Assembly: GCF_003096035.1 (NCBI RefSeq)
Contig: NZ_CP029186.1
Coordinates: 3,392,001-3,456,000 of the forward strand
DNA from: Flavobacterium album
GTDB taxonomy: Bacteria; Bacteroidota; Bacteroidia; Flavobacteriales; Flavobacteriaceae
Length of the DNA stretch: 64,000 nt
Direction of reading: 5' to 3'
The notes below the pieces were generated by a model. That model did no database searches, was not told where the DNA came from, and saw only the letters and a list, made by a program, of their open reading frames with translations. The position numbers and the translations under genes are program-made. Shown piece after piece: positions 9,082 to 17,156 of the stretch (within the stretch, counting starts at the first letter, position 1; each line of letters starts with the position of its first letter).

Positions 9082-10269
9082 ATGAAAAATGAGGCGCTGC
9101 TGAACTCTATCGTAGAGAATGCCATTGACGGTATCATTACCATCAACGAACATGGCATTGTCGAAACCATCAATCCCGCGGCCTGCAGGCTGTTCCTTTA
9201 TACGCCCGAAGAGGTTGTAGGCAGGAACGTCTCCATGCTTATGCCGCAGCCTGATAAAGAACGGCACGATGATTACATCCATAAATACCGCCAGACCGGC
9301 CAGGCACACATTATAGGGTTTGGCCGTGATGTGATGGGCCTGAAAAAAGACGGCAGCATTTTTCCCTTCCGCCTTGGTGTGACCGAAGTGAAGTATGAAG
9401 GAGTACGGATGTTTGCCGGGTTCATACACGACTTGAGCCACCAGAAGGAAGCCGAGAACCGCCTGATGGAATATACCCAGCACCTTGAGGATGTGGTAAA
9501 GGAGCGCACCACTTCGCTGAACGAAACTATTGAAGAACTTACCAAAGCTAAGGAGGAAGTGAGCCAGTCGCTCGAAAAAGAAAAAGAACTGGGCAAGCTG
9601 AAAAGCCGCCTGCTCTCGATGGCATCGCATGAGTTCCGCACGCCGCTGAGTTCCATACAGCTGTCGGCATCCCTGATAGAGCGCTATACGGCATCTTTTG
9701 AAAATGCCAATGTAGCCAAGCACCTGTACAAGGTAAAAGGTGCCGTGAACAACCTAACCACCATACTGGACGACTTCCTGCATGTAGAAAAAGCCGAAGC
9801 CGGCAAGGTAGAAGTAAAATGGGGCACTTTCGACGTGGAGCATTTCTGCAGGGAAATCGTGGATGAGATACAGCTGCTTGCCAAAAAAGACCAGAACATT
9901 ATCTACAACCATAATGGTGGAAAGACCCATGTGTACCTGGACCGCAACCTGTTGCGCAACTGTATCTTCAACCTGATGTCTAACGCTATCAAATATTCGG
10001 GTGAAAACACCACCATTCACCTAACCACGATCATTACTGCCGACAGCTTTACCATTACCGTGGAGGACAACGGCATCGGCATACCCCAAGAAGAGCACAA
10101 GCATTTATTCGAAGCCTTTTTCAGGGCACAGAACACAGGCAATATACCCGGCACCGGGCTGGGCCTCAATATCGTGCTGCGCTATGTAACGCTGATGAAC
10201 GGCACCATCGAATTTAAAAGCGCTACCAACGAAGGAACCTTATTTACAATTACATTCCCCATACAATGA
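9082..10269 (+). CDS. fixL: FixL-like haem-PAS oxygen-sensing histidine kinase
   Basis: A soluble 395-residue kinase: PAS domain (about 5-125), coiled coil (about 125-175), HisKA with phospho-accepting H183 in ASHEFRTPLS, and an HATPase domain with NLMSNAIKYS, DNGIGI and GTGLGL boxes. The PAS domain follows the rhizobial FixL haem pocket closely. RHDDY supplies a histidine (H62) at the haem-ligand position (His200 of Bradyrhizobium FixL). AHIIGFGR supplies H76 and R82 at the positions of His214 and the oxygen-sensing Arg220. K68 replaces Arg206 and F80 replaces Ile218. Its stop overlaps the start of the response regulator by 4 bp, implying coupled translation. There are no membrane segments. 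Oxygen sensing is inferred from these residues. Confidence 0.92.
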   Translation: MKNEALLNSIVENAIDGIITINEHGIVETINPAACRLFLYTPEEVVGRNVSMLMPQPDKERHDDYIHKYRQTGQAHIIGFGRDVMGLKKDGSIFPFRLGVTEVKYEGVRMFAGFIHDLSHQKEAENRLMEYTQHLEDVVKERTTSLNETIEELTKAKEEVSQSLEKEKELGKLKSRLLSMASHEFRTPLSSIQLSASLIERYTASFENANVAKHLYKVKGAVNNLTTILDDFLHVEKAEAGKVEVKWGTFDVEHFCREIVDEIQLLAKKDQNIIYNHNGGKTHVYLDRNLLRNCIFNLMSNAIKYSGENTTIHLTTIITADSFTITVEDNGIGIPQEEHKHLFEAFFRAQNTGNIPGTGLGLNIVLRYVTLMNGTIEFKSATNEGTLFTITFPIQ

Positions 10270-11315
10270 CCAGAGTACTTATAATAGAGGACAATGACGA
10301 TATCCGCGAAAATATTGTAGAAATACTGGAGCTTTCGGGCTATACGGTATACGCCGCACCCAATGGGAAAGTTGGCGTTGAGCTGGCCATAAAGCAAGTT
10401 CCCGATATCATACTGTGCGATATCATGATGCCCGAAATGGATGGCTATGGCGTGATAGAGGCACTGAACAAGGATGCGGAAACGAGGGCAACGCCTTTTA
10501 TTTTCCTTACGGCAAAAGCAGAACGCACCGACGTGCGCAGGGGAATGGAACTGGGCGCCGACGATTACCTCACCAAGCCATTTGACGATACCGAACTGCT
10601 GAATGCCATAGAAAGCCGCCTTAAGAAAAAAGAAGCGCAACAGCTTTTTTATGGCAAAACAGCCGAAAAGCTGGACAGCATCATCAGCAGGAAAGATGGC
10701 CTGGAGGAACTGAAAAAGGTAATGCAGGAACGCGACACCCGTATGTTTAAAAAGAGTCAGGTCATACACCATGAAGGCGACCGCGTTATTGGCATTTACT
10801 TTGTGATCAGCGGCAAGGTAAAAACAGTGCAGCTTACACGCGATGGGCGGGAACTTATAACCGGGATGTATGCCGCTAACGATTACCTGGACCTGAATAT
10901 TATACTGTCGAACGACACCTATATAGACACGGCTGTAGCCTTAGAGCCAACAGAACTAAGCTTCCTGCCGGGCGAACAGCTGGACAAGCTGCTGTTCCTG
11001 CATCCGGACATTGGCGCTAAATTCATAAAAATACTGGCTAACAACATACGCGACAAAGAAACCAGGCTGCTGCAGATTGCATACTTATCGGTGCGGAAAC
11101 GGATTGCACAATCCATCATACGCCTTCTGGACCAGCAGGGCGATGGCTCCGGGAGTATTAAAATAAGCAGGGACGACCTCGCGGCAATATGCGGTACAGC
11201 GCCGGAAACTGTGAGCCGTACCTTAAGCGATTTTAAAGAGGAAGGCCTCATTGAAAAAAGCGGCAGCACTATACAAGTGATAAACCGCGATAAGCTGGAC
11301 AAGCTGAAGAATTAA
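10266..11315 (+). CDS. Response regulator with fused CRP/FNR DNA-binding module (REC-cNMP-HTH_Crp)
   Basis: A 349-residue regulator. The receiver domain (1-125) has acidic pocket E8/D9, phospho-acceptor D52 in LCDIMMPEMDG, T82 and K104. A cyclic-nucleotide-binding-like beta-barrel spans about 155-265, and a CRP-type helix-turn-helix about 275-335. The recognition helix TAPETVSRTLSDF carries E314, S317 and R318, the ExxSR pattern that FNR uses to read its TTGAT half-site. There are no cysteines arranged for an iron-sulfur cluster, so redox input must come from the kinase. In rhizobia FixJ and FixK are separate proteins; here both roles appear merged. Likely binds the TGAY-N4-RTCA palindromes found at six promoters in this window (inference). 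Confidence 0.93.
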   Translation: MTRVLIIEDNDDIRENIVEILELSGYTVYAAPNGKVGVELAIKQVPDIILCDIMMPEMDGYGVIEALNKDAETRATPFIFLTAKAERTDVRRGMELGADDYLTKPFDDTELLNAIESRLKKKEAQQLFYGKTAEKLDSIISRKDGLEELKKVMQERDTRMFKKSQVIHHEGDRVIGIYFVISGKVKTVQLTRDGRELITGMYAANDYLDLNIILSNDTYIDTAVALEPTELSFLPGEQLDKLLFLHPDIGAKFIKILANNIRDKETRLLQIAYLSVRKRIAQSIIRLLDQQGDGSGSIKISRDDLAAICGTAPETVSRTLSDFKEEGLIEKSGSTIQVINRDKLDKLKN

Positions 11316-11340
11316 TTGCTTTACAGGTTTCGCCAATGCG

Positions 11341-11383
11341 TGACAGGCATCATTTTATAAGCCGGGGGATTAAAATATTTTTA
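11341..11383 (+). promoter_or_regulatory. TGAY-N4-RTCA operator and -7 element of uspA-like gene
   Basis: TGACAGGCATCA at 11341-11352 and TATTTTTA at 11376-11383 (TAnnTTTG with the final G as A). Spacing from palindrome start to -7 start is 35 bp, as at the other five promoters. Confidence 0.75.
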
Positions 11384-11407
11384 CAGGGTAATTAAAACCA
11401 ACCTGAC

Positions 11408-12241
11408 ATGAAAAAAATTTTGTTCCCCACAGATTTCTCTGCAACATCCCTTAATGCATTTGTGTATGCACTGCATCTCGCAAAAAACATTGATGCAGAA
11501 ATCATTACGCTCCATGTATATGAATATCCCATAGGCTTGTCTGTTGACAACGATGATTTCCTGATGGAAAATTATAATGTGGGTGACTGGGGCGCTTTTG
11601 AGAATTTTAAAAGTGAAGTCCCAAAACTGCGTGAAATAGCAGAAAGAGAGGGAATGACGCATGTACCTGTGAGCCATATGATGGAAAGAGGCATTGCGGT
11701 TGACGGAATTGTAAATACGGCCGCCAATGAGCAGGCCGACATTATAATAATGGGCACAAAAGGTGCCACCGGGTTGAAAGAGATCTTTTTAGGCACCATA
11801 ACTGAAAAAGTAATAAAACAGGCAAAATCATTTGTAATTGCCGTACCGGAAGGTTATCGCTTTGAGCCTATCCGAAAAATACTTTTCCTGGCCGAATACG
11901 AAAAGCTGGAAATGGATCTCCTGAAAAAAGTAAAGGATTTTGCCGTCATATTTAAAGCAGATATCCACGTTTTGGAAGTAAAGAAACGTAATGACGATGC
12001 CATTGATATTCTGATGGCTAAATGGAAAGACACCTTCAAAAGCGACACTATCTCCTTTTCCTTTATAAATACCGATGCCACCGAAGACCTGATATTAGAA
12101 TTTATAGATTATCAGAAGATTAATATGGCCGTGATGTCCATACATCACAAAAACCTGTTTGAGCGGTTGTTCCTGTTTAGCCTGTCCAGGCAAATGGCCT
12201 TCCATTCAACCATCCCGGTTTTAGGTATTCCCGCTTTATAA
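11408..12241 (+). CDS. Universal stress protein, tandem UspA domains
   Basis: A 277-residue cytoplasmic protein with a complete N-terminal Usp domain (KKILFPTDFSATSLNAF start and the nucleotide-binding signature GTKGATGLKEIFLGT near residue 117) and a second, weaker Usp half from about 155 onward that begins IRKILFLAEYE. Usp proteins of this double type often accompany low-oxygen regulons in other bacteria. Here the gene follows the receiver-CRP regulator and has its own TGAY-N4-RTCA promoter site 56 bp upstream, so induction under oxygen limitation is likely. Ends just before a strong bidirectional terminator. Confidence 0.92.
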   Translation: MKKILFPTDFSATSLNAFVYALHLAKNIDAEIITLHVYEYPIGLSVDNDDFLMENYNVGDWGAFENFKSEVPKLREIAEREGMTHVPVSHMMERGIAVDGIVNTAANEQADIIIMGTKGATGLKEIFLGTITEKVIKQAKSFVIAVPEGYRFEPIRKILFLAEYEKLEMDLLKKVKDFAVIFKADIHVLEVKKRNDDAIDILMAKWKDTFKSDTISFSFINTDATEDLILEFIDYQKINMAVMSIHHKNLFERLFLFSLSRQMAFHSTIPVLGIPAL

Positions 12242-12246
12242 AAGAA

Positions 12247-12279
12247 AGCGGCTGCCGATTTGTGGCAGCCTCGCTTTTT
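12247..12279. terminator. Terminator between uspA and a convergent hypothetical gene
   Basis: GGCTGCC (12250-12256) pairs with GGCAGCC (12264-12270), with outer GCG/CGC pairing, then CTTTTTC. An A-rich 5' flank means it could also act on the minus-strand transcript. Confidence 0.85.
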
Positions 12280-12292
12280 CAAAATACCAGGT

Positions 12293-12751
12293 TTATTGTA
12301 CTTTTTCCATTTCACTGAGGGTCTCCTTCAGCTTTGCTTCTTTTTCACGGTAACTTTCCATAAAATTCTCCATCCTTTTGATAACGGATGCATCTATTTC
12401 AAGGGAATCTGCCTTTTCCTCAAATCGTTCGCCCCGCAACAACTTTTCACTAAGCTGTTCCAGCTGGCCTTCGGCATCGATAATTGCATTGCGCAGCTTC
12501 AGCTTATGATGCCTGTTAGGATCGTCAAGCTTATCGGTTGCCTTTGAAATCCGAACCTTTGCAGCTATAATATTACTCTCCGATTCTTTCTTAAACAGTT
12601 TCCATTCGGCAACGGCATTGCGTACACGGTAATCCATTTCTTCATAATCGGCTTGTTCGGTAGTTTCATACACGCTTTTTTCGTCTACATCTTCCTCGCA
12701 TCCTTTCGGGGCCAGCGCCAGCAATACTGCGGCAAGCATAAATACTTTCAT
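12293..12751 (-). CDS. Hypothetical exported helical protein
   Basis: I do not recognise this 152-residue protein. It has a short hydrophobic N-terminus (MKVFMLAAVLLALAPKGC) that may be a lipoprotein signal with Cys18, followed by a highly charged, almost entirely helical body likely to form coiled coils (for example RVRNAVAEWKLFKKESE and the C-terminal SYREKEAKLKETLSEMEK). It is convergent with uspA and divergent from hemN. No operator in the hemN promoter region has the correct spacing for this strand, so there is no evidence it belongs to the low-oxygen regulon. Confidence 0.7.
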   Translation of the reverse strand: MKVFMLAAVLLALAPKGCEEDVDEKSVYETTEQADYEEMDYRVRNAVAEWKLFKKESESNIIAAKVRISKATDKLDDPNRHHKLKLRNAIIDAEGQLEQLSEKLLRGERFEEKADSLEIDASVIKRMENFMESYREKEAKLKETLSEMEKVQ

Positions 12752-12842
12752 ATCGGGTTGATTTTATACTGCAAATCTCATTCATCTTTATACTGTGTAA
12801 AATGATGGCTGTCACTATGTGAGCAGGTACACATACCATTGG

Positions 12843-12885
12843 TGACCTATGTCATTTTTTAGCCGTGCACCGCCCTGTATTTTTG
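12843..12885 (+). promoter_or_regulatory. TGAC-N4-GTCA operator and -7 element of hemN
   Basis: TGACCTATGTCA at 12843-12854 is a perfect palindrome; TATTTTTG at 12878-12885 matches TAnnTTTG exactly. Spacing is 35 bp start to start. Transcription would begin close to 12890, giving a very short leader. Confidence 0.85.
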
Positions 12886-12904
12886 CTTTATAAAAATGAT
12901 GCAG

Positions 12905-14269
12905 ATGGAAAGTTCTATTTTACAGAAATACAATGTACCGGGGCCGCGCTATACTAGCTACCCTACGGTTCCCTACTGGGACAATTCAGGATTTACCGAA
13001 GGCTTGTGGCAGGACAGTGTGGTACAGTCGTTTGGCGAAAGCAATGCCACACAGGGCATCAGCCTGTACATCCACCTTCCGTTCTGCGAAAGCATGTGTA
13101 CCTTTTGCGGGTGCAACAAGCGTATTACAAAAAACCACGCCGTGGAGGCAGCTTACATCAGCGCCATACTGAAAGAATGGGCCATGTACCGCGACCTGTT
13201 CAGGCAGCGGCCGCGCATTAAGGAACTGCACCTTGGCGGGGGTACCCCTACTTTCTTTAGCCCGGAAAACCTCGAAAAGCTGGTAAAAGGCATTTTTGAG
13301 CTTGCCGATGCCGCTCCGGGATACGAATTCAGCTTTGAGGGCCACCCGAACAATACTACGCGGGAACATCTGCAAACATTATACGACCTGGGCTTCAGGA
13401 GGGTGAGCTTTGGCGTGCAGGACTATAGCGAAACCGTGCAGAAAGCCATCAACCGCATACAGCCGTTTGAGAATGTTGCTAAAGTAACATTAATGGCAAG
13501 GGAAATTGGGTACACATCTATCAGCCACGACCTTGTATTCGGCCTTCCTTACCAAACGGTTGAGAACATTGTAGATACCATAGAGAAAACCAATGCCCTG
13601 AGGCCCGACCGCATCTCTTTTTACAGCTATGCCCATGTGCCCTGGATAAAAGGTACCGGCCAGCGCGGCTTTGATGATACCTCCCTGCCAAAAGACAATG
13701 AAAAGCGGCGGTTGTACGAAATAGGAAAAAAAATACTGTGCGACAAGGGCTATCACGAGATAGGCATGGATCATTTTGCACTTGAGTCTGACAGTATGTA
13801 TACGTCTTTTAAAAATGGTACGCTGCATCGCAACTTTATGGGGTACAGCTCATCGGCCACACAGCTGATGATAGGCCTCGGCGTTTCGTCTATAAGCGAC
13901 AGCTGGTACAGCTTTGCCCAAAACGAAAAGACGCTGGAAGATTATTACCACAGGATAGAACAGAACGAGCTGCCGGTATTCCGTGGCCATATACTTAATG
14001 ATGAAGACCTCATCATACGAAAGCACATACTGAACCTGATGTGCCGTTTTACCACCTCATGGGATAACGATGATGACTATTTTAACGAACTGCCCGAAGT
14101 ACTTTGGGACCTTCGTGAAATGGAAAGGGATGGTTTGCTTGCGATAGAAGACACATTCATTGAAGTTACAGAAAAAGGGCTTCCCTTCGTACGCAACATC
14201 TGTATGGCGTTCGACCTGAGGCTGAAAAGGAAAGCGCCGGAAACAAAGCTGTTTTCGATGACGATATAA
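12905..14269 (+). CDS. hemN: Oxygen-independent coproporphyrinogen III oxidase
   Basis: A radical-SAM enzyme that decarboxylates coproporphyrinogen III to protoporphyrinogen IX without oxygen, allowing haem synthesis when oxygen is scarce. The N-terminus reads KYNVPGPRYTSYPTVPYW, typical of true HemN. It is followed by the iron-sulfur motif CESMCTFCGC (CxxxCxxC) near residues 61-70, then LHLGGGTPTFF and the HemN C-terminal domain; length is normal at 454. The ATG at 12905 fits homologues (MESSILQKYN). ATGs at 12896 and 12899 are in frame but would leave a leader of only a few bases from the predicted promoter. The TGAC-N4-GTCA operator directly upstream ties it to the FixL/REC-CRP system. Confidence 0.95.
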   Translation: MESSILQKYNVPGPRYTSYPTVPYWDNSGFTEGLWQDSVVQSFGESNATQGISLYIHLPFCESMCTFCGCNKRITKNHAVEAAYISAILKEWAMYRDLFRQRPRIKELHLGGGTPTFFSPENLEKLVKGIFELADAAPGYEFSFEGHPNNTTREHLQTLYDLGFRRVSFGVQDYSETVQKAINRIQPFENVAKVTLMAREIGYTSISHDLVFGLPYQTVENIVDTIEKTNALRPDRISFYSYAHVPWIKGTGQRGFDDTSLPKDNEKRRLYEIGKKILCDKGYHEIGMDHFALESDSMYTSFKNGTLHRNFMGYSSSATQLMIGLGVSSISDSWYSFAQNEKTLEDYYHRIEQNELPVFRGHILNDEDLIIRKHILNLMCRFTTSWDNDDDYFNELPEVLWDLREMERDGLLAIEDTFIEVTEKGLPFVRNICMAFDLRLKRKAPETKLFSMTI

Positions 14270-14293
14270 TTTTTTAGGTTTTGTTTAGTAGAT

Positions 14294-14326
14294 AAAAACC
14301 GGTGTCGTTGCGATGCCGGTTTTTTT
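14294..14326. terminator. Bidirectional terminator between hemN and HxlR-type regulator
   Basis: AAAAACCGG and CCGGTTTTTT form the outer stem around a partly paired centre. A-run and T-run on opposite sides make it usable by both convergent genes. Confidence 0.8.
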
Positions 14327-14332
14327 ATGGGT

Positions 14333-14701
14333 TTACTCTTCTGCAAACTTCCCATCTGCCATTTGTAATGCCCATCCTGCCATGGCACTGATAACAGGTA
14401 TCAGTCCCTTTCCCGCGTTCGTCAGGCGGTAGGTTACAAATGGGGGCACTACAGGCTTTGCTTCCCTTATAACGATCTCATCGGCCTCCAGCTGCTTCAG
14501 GTGCTGTATGAGCATCTTTTCTGTGATGGCCGGTATAGCCCTCTTGAGTTCGCTATAGCGCTTATCGCCCTGCGAAAGATGGTAAAGGATTATAGGTTTC
14601 CAGTATCCGCCTATCTTTTCCATCGTAAAGGTAACCGGGCAGGTTTCGAGCGCATAGGCTTTATTTTCCTGGATGGTCGAAGTTTCTTTTATCGCTGTCA
14701 T
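14333..14701 (-). CDS. HxlR-family winged-helix transcriptional regulator
   Basis: A 122-residue DNA-binding protein with the HxlR signature: CPVTFTMEKIGGYWKPIILYHL near the N-terminus, with the cysteine that acts as redox or electrophile sensor in several members, then a winged helix with KRAIPAITEKMLIQHLKQLE. The frame extends to 14782, but the ATG at 14701 fits the family; the longer version would run through the promoter region. It is divergent from the NmrA-like oxidoreductase it probably controls, as is common for HxlR/oxidoreductase pairs. Confidence 0.9.
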   Translation of the reverse strand: MTAIKETSTIQENKAYALETCPVTFTMEKIGGYWKPIILYHLSQGDKRYSELKRAIPAITEKMLIQHLKQLEADEIVIREAKPVVPPFVTYRLTNAGKGLIPVISAMAGWALQMADGKFAEE

Positions 14702-14710
14702 TATACATAC

Positions 14711-14755
14711 TTTAGGGTAAGTACTTGTAAAAAAGTAAGTAAAGGTATAATTTTG
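14711..14755 (+). promoter_or_regulatory. Promoter and candidate HxlR operator upstream of the NmrA-like gene
   Basis: TTG at 14725-14727 and TAATTTTG at 14748-14755 are 20 bp apart, a good Bacteroidetes promoter. The palindrome AAGTACTT (14718-14725) and the neighbouring AAGTAAGT overlap the -33 region and are a plausible HxlR binding site. Confidence 0.65.
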
Positions 14756-14780
14756 TTTCATAATAATAAAATATTTAACC

Positions 14781-15659
14781 ATGAAAATAGCAATTACAGG
14801 CTCGCTCGGAAATGTAGCAAGGCCATTAGTTAAACAATTACTGTCTGAAGGCCATCAACTTAATGTGATAAGCAGCCATGACGAACGCAAAAACGATATT
14901 GAGGCTTTAGGGGCAACTGCCGCTATAGGCCCAATAACAGACACATCATTTTTAGCGGAAGCTTTTTCGGGTGCTGATGCCGTTTTCGCCATGACACCGC
15001 CAAGCCTTGCACTGCAAAACGTTGTAGCAGCCAATACAGCAGCCGGGAAGGCTATTGTTGACGCAGTGAAACAAGCGAATGTAAAGAGGGTTGTACTCCT
15101 GAGCAGCATCGGCGCCGAGCTTGACGGCGGCACAGGCCCTATTGCCGCCCTGAACGCAATTGAAAACGCCTATAACAAACTGGAAAATGTTACGGTTACG
15201 TTCCTCAGGGCAGGATATTTCTACATCAACTTCAATAACAGCATCCCTATGATACAGCATTCGGGAATACTGGGAAGCAACCTGGCAGCCGATACCCCTG
15301 TCCCATTGGTACACCCACGGGATATTGCAACGGCAGCGGCAGGGGAACTAACGAGGGGCAATGCAGAAAGCGGCGTGCGCTATATTGTAAGTGATGTGAA
15401 AACCCCTGCCGAGATCACAGCGGCATTCGGGAATGCTATCGGCAAGCCCGGATTGCCATGGGTAACCTTCAGCGATGAAGACAATGAGCAGGGCATGGTA
15501 CAGGCAGGCGTTCCCGCTGAAATAGCCGCACTGTATACCGAAATGGGGCGCGGACTTCGTGAAGGCAGCATACAGGCTGATTTTTTAAACGGAGGGCATT
15601 CTGTGGACGGAAAAATAAAACTTGAAGATTTTGCAAAGGAATTCGCTTCGGCATTCTAA
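14781..15659 (+). CDS. NmrA-like NAD(P)-binding oxidoreductase
   Basis: A 292-residue atypical short-chain dehydrogenase. The N-terminal beta-alpha-beta fold is MKIAITGSLGNVARPLVKQLL, with the dinucleotide motif GSLGNVA in place of GxxGxxG. It continues with AVFAMTPP (about 66-73), RVVLLSSIGAELDGG and a substrate-lid region typical of NmrA / NAD(P)H azoreductase-like proteins. Substrate unknown; members reduce quinones or sense NADP. Likely induced through the divergent HxlR regulator by electrophiles. Ends 6 bp before a strong terminator. Confidence 0.9.
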   Translation: MKIAITGSLGNVARPLVKQLLSEGHQLNVISSHDERKNDIEALGATAAIGPITDTSFLAEAFSGADAVFAMTPPSLALQNVVAANTAAGKAIVDAVKQANVKRVVLLSSIGAELDGGTGPIAALNAIENAYNKLENVTVTFLRAGYFYINFNNSIPMIQHSGILGSNLAADTPVPLVHPRDIATAAAGELTRGNAESGVRYIVSDVKTPAEITAAFGNAIGKPGLPWVTFSDEDNEQGMVQAGVPAEIAALYTEMGRGLREGSIQADFLNGGHSVDGKIKLEDFAKEFASAF

Positions 15660-15664
15660 ATGAA

Positions 15665-15693
15665 GAACGGCAGGTACTCCCTGCCGTTTTTTA
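15665..15693. terminator. Terminator between NmrA-like gene and the cbb3 locus
   Basis: AACGGCAGG (15666-15674) pairs with CCTGCCGTT (15680-15688), loop TACTC, followed by six T residues. It separates convergent genes and may serve the end of the cbb3 transcript too. Confidence 0.9.
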
Positions 15694-16395
15694 TTATTTG
15701 CATTGTGGTGCCCCGGTTACATAAAGGCTTATGTTGGAAGGCGAAAGGTAGGGAATACCCAGCCCAAGCCCGCGCACGATAAACAGCATACCAATAGCAA
15801 CCGCCGCGTAAGGCACAATTTTGCTGAATGAATTGCGCAGTGGGTTCTTAAGAAATCCTGAGGCGTAGACCACCAGGCTCATAAGCGGGATCGTACCGGC
15901 ACCGAACAGCACCATGTACATTATTCCGTAGGGCACGCTTTGCATGGCAATTGCCCCAAACAGCGCCGCATAGACCAGGCCGCACGGCAGAAATCCGTTA
16001 AGCAATCCGGCTGTATACAACGACCTGTATCCTTTTTGCCTGAACCTGCTGCCCAGGCCTGATTTTACTTTGGAGATTAGCCTGTATACCGGCTTGCTGA
16101 AGTTGTAGCGCGCAAATATTCTTTGGGGAATCATTACAATGGCGATCATCAGTATGCCGGTGATGATAGAGAATTGCTGCTGGATCCCTGCAAGGTAGAT
16201 ACCCCTTCCCACAATCCCGAACACAAGGCCCATTGCTCCGTAGGCCGTCAGCCTTCCTGCATGGTAAGTAAATATCTGCAGGGTTTTCCTGGCGGGATTG
16301 CTCCTGTCTACCGGCAGCATCATGGCTATTGGCCCGCACATGCCAATGCAGTGCAGGCTGGAAATAAGGCCGAGTATGAGTGCAGAGTAGAGCAT
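15694..16395 (-). CDS. UreH-like / sulfite exporter TauE-SafE family membrane protein of cbb3 locus
   Basis: A 233-residue protein with about six membrane segments. The first helix carries LHCIGMCGP (residues 15-23), the conserved cysteine motif of the UreH_2/TauE-like family related to cytochrome-c biogenesis transmembrane proteins; a second helix pair has LLNGFLPCGLVYAALFGA. Members coded next to cbb3 oxidase genes are thought to take part in metal (copper) delivery or oxidase maturation, but this is not proven. Last gene on the minus strand of the cco locus, 131 bp downstream of ccoH across a 19-bp inverted repeat. Confidence 0.88.
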   Translation of the reverse strand: MLYSALILGLISSLHCIGMCGPIAMMLPVDRSNPARKTLQIFTYHAGRLTAYGAMGLVFGIVGRGIYLAGIQQQFSIITGILMIAIVMIPQRIFARYNFSKPVYRLISKVKSGLGSRFRQKGYRSLYTAGLLNGFLPCGLVYAALFGAIAMQSVPYGIMYMVLFGAGTIPLMSLVVYASGFLKNPLRNSFSKIVPYAAVAIGMLFIVRGLGLGIPYLSPSNISLYVTGAPQCK

Positions 16396-16438
16396 TTTTT
16401 TTAGATTGTTGGATTTTGGATCTTTGGATTTTTAGATG

Positions 16439-16504
16439 AGAGATAATAGATGATAGATATTGGATTACTTTAATTTATCTATTTGTCTATCATCTATTAT
16501 CTCT
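16439..16504. repeat. 19-bp perfect inverted repeat between ccoH and the UreH-like gene
   Basis: AGAGATAATAGATGATAGA at 16439-16457 is the exact reverse complement of 16486-16504, with a 28-bp AT-rich loop. The flank contains short GGATTTTGGATCTTTGGATTT repeats. It may be a small non-autonomous element or an RNA hairpin at the operon end. Confidence 0.75.
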
Positions 16505-16526
16505 TTATCTATTATCACTATCTCTT

Positions 16527-16973
16527 TTACAGCATCAGCATCTCTTGCGTGAAATAGCCTTTGCCGTTATATTGCCAGTCTATGATAATGTCCCATCGGC
16601 CGCCTGCCAGGTCACTTTTAGGTATGAGCAAATGATGGCCTGATAATGAAAAGGGTACTTCATGATCAAGTTTTTGGTCAGACGGCCTGTAGAGGGACAC
16701 TTTCCCTGTAATTTTTTTATCGTCGAATTCTTCGGGGAACGTAATTTTGATGTCTTTCCCCTCATTTATTATCTGTACTTTATGTTCAAGGGCAGCAGCA
16801 TTTTGCTCCCTGTCCAGCTGTGCCTGCAGTGTGCGTTCCTGCTTGTAGTACTCCTCTACCACAAGCTCATTATCGTATTTGCTGTCGCTTTGCACCCGGA
16901 AGACAAAAAACAATATGAATCCCATAAACAGTGCAAAAGCAGTTACTATTCCCGTACCCCAGTTAAATTTCAT
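16527..16973 (-). CDS. ccoH: cbb3 oxidase assembly protein CcoH (FixH family)
   Basis: A 148-residue membrane-anchored protein: one N-terminal transmembrane helix (about 6-26), a charged linker and a FixH-type beta domain ending GRWDIIIDWQYNGKGYF. CcoH/FixH stabilises the cbb3 oxidase during assembly. The frame reaches 17114 but those extra codons fall within the repeat element at 17001-17145, and MKFNWGTGIVTAF at 16973 is the natural start. It lies 183 bp from ccoG, unusually far for this gene order, because of the repeat. Confidence 0.88.
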   Translation of the reverse strand: MKFNWGTGIVTAFALFMGFILFFVFRVQSDSKYDNELVVEEYYKQERTLQAQLDREQNAAALEHKVQIINEGKDIKITFPEEFDDKKITGKVSLYRPSDQKLDHEVPFSLSGHHLLIPKSDLAGGRWDIIIDWQYNGKGYFTQEMLML

Positions 16974-17000
16974 GTCATTTATAGTTTTAGTTTGTTTATT

Positions 17001-17145
17001 TTTAACCACATAGATACATAGCAAATCAGTATCTTTTATTTGATGTCTTAGGATGTTGAAGCCCACATAGTGAAGCAAAGCTTCAACCTTTGTGTTGCTA
17101 TGACTATAGAGCATTATAAAAAACCTATGTACCTATGTGGTTAAA
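17001..17145. repeat. Inverted-repeat element copy A, between ccoG and ccoH
   Basis: The ends TTTAACCACATAGATACATAG (17001-17021) and its inverted match CTATGTACCTATGTGGTTAAA (17125-17145) enclose about 100 bp with a central GAAGCAAAGCTTC (17072-17084). Related copies lie at 32398-32547 and near 54868-55075. There is no coding capacity; it looks like a small mobile or REP/MITE-like element sitting inside the cco operon. Confidence 0.85.
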
Positions 17146-17156
17146 TATTTAAACTG

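Noticed and set aside
9079..9723. 214-codon open frame antisense to the FixL-like kinase
   Set aside because: The plus-strand frame shows PAS and HisKA motifs; the antisense frame is a shadow.
12811..12826. TCAC-TAT-GTGA palindrome upstream of hemN
   Set aside because: Half-sites are in the reverse order of CRP/FNR sites and the position relative to the -7 element does not match the other operators; may be chance.
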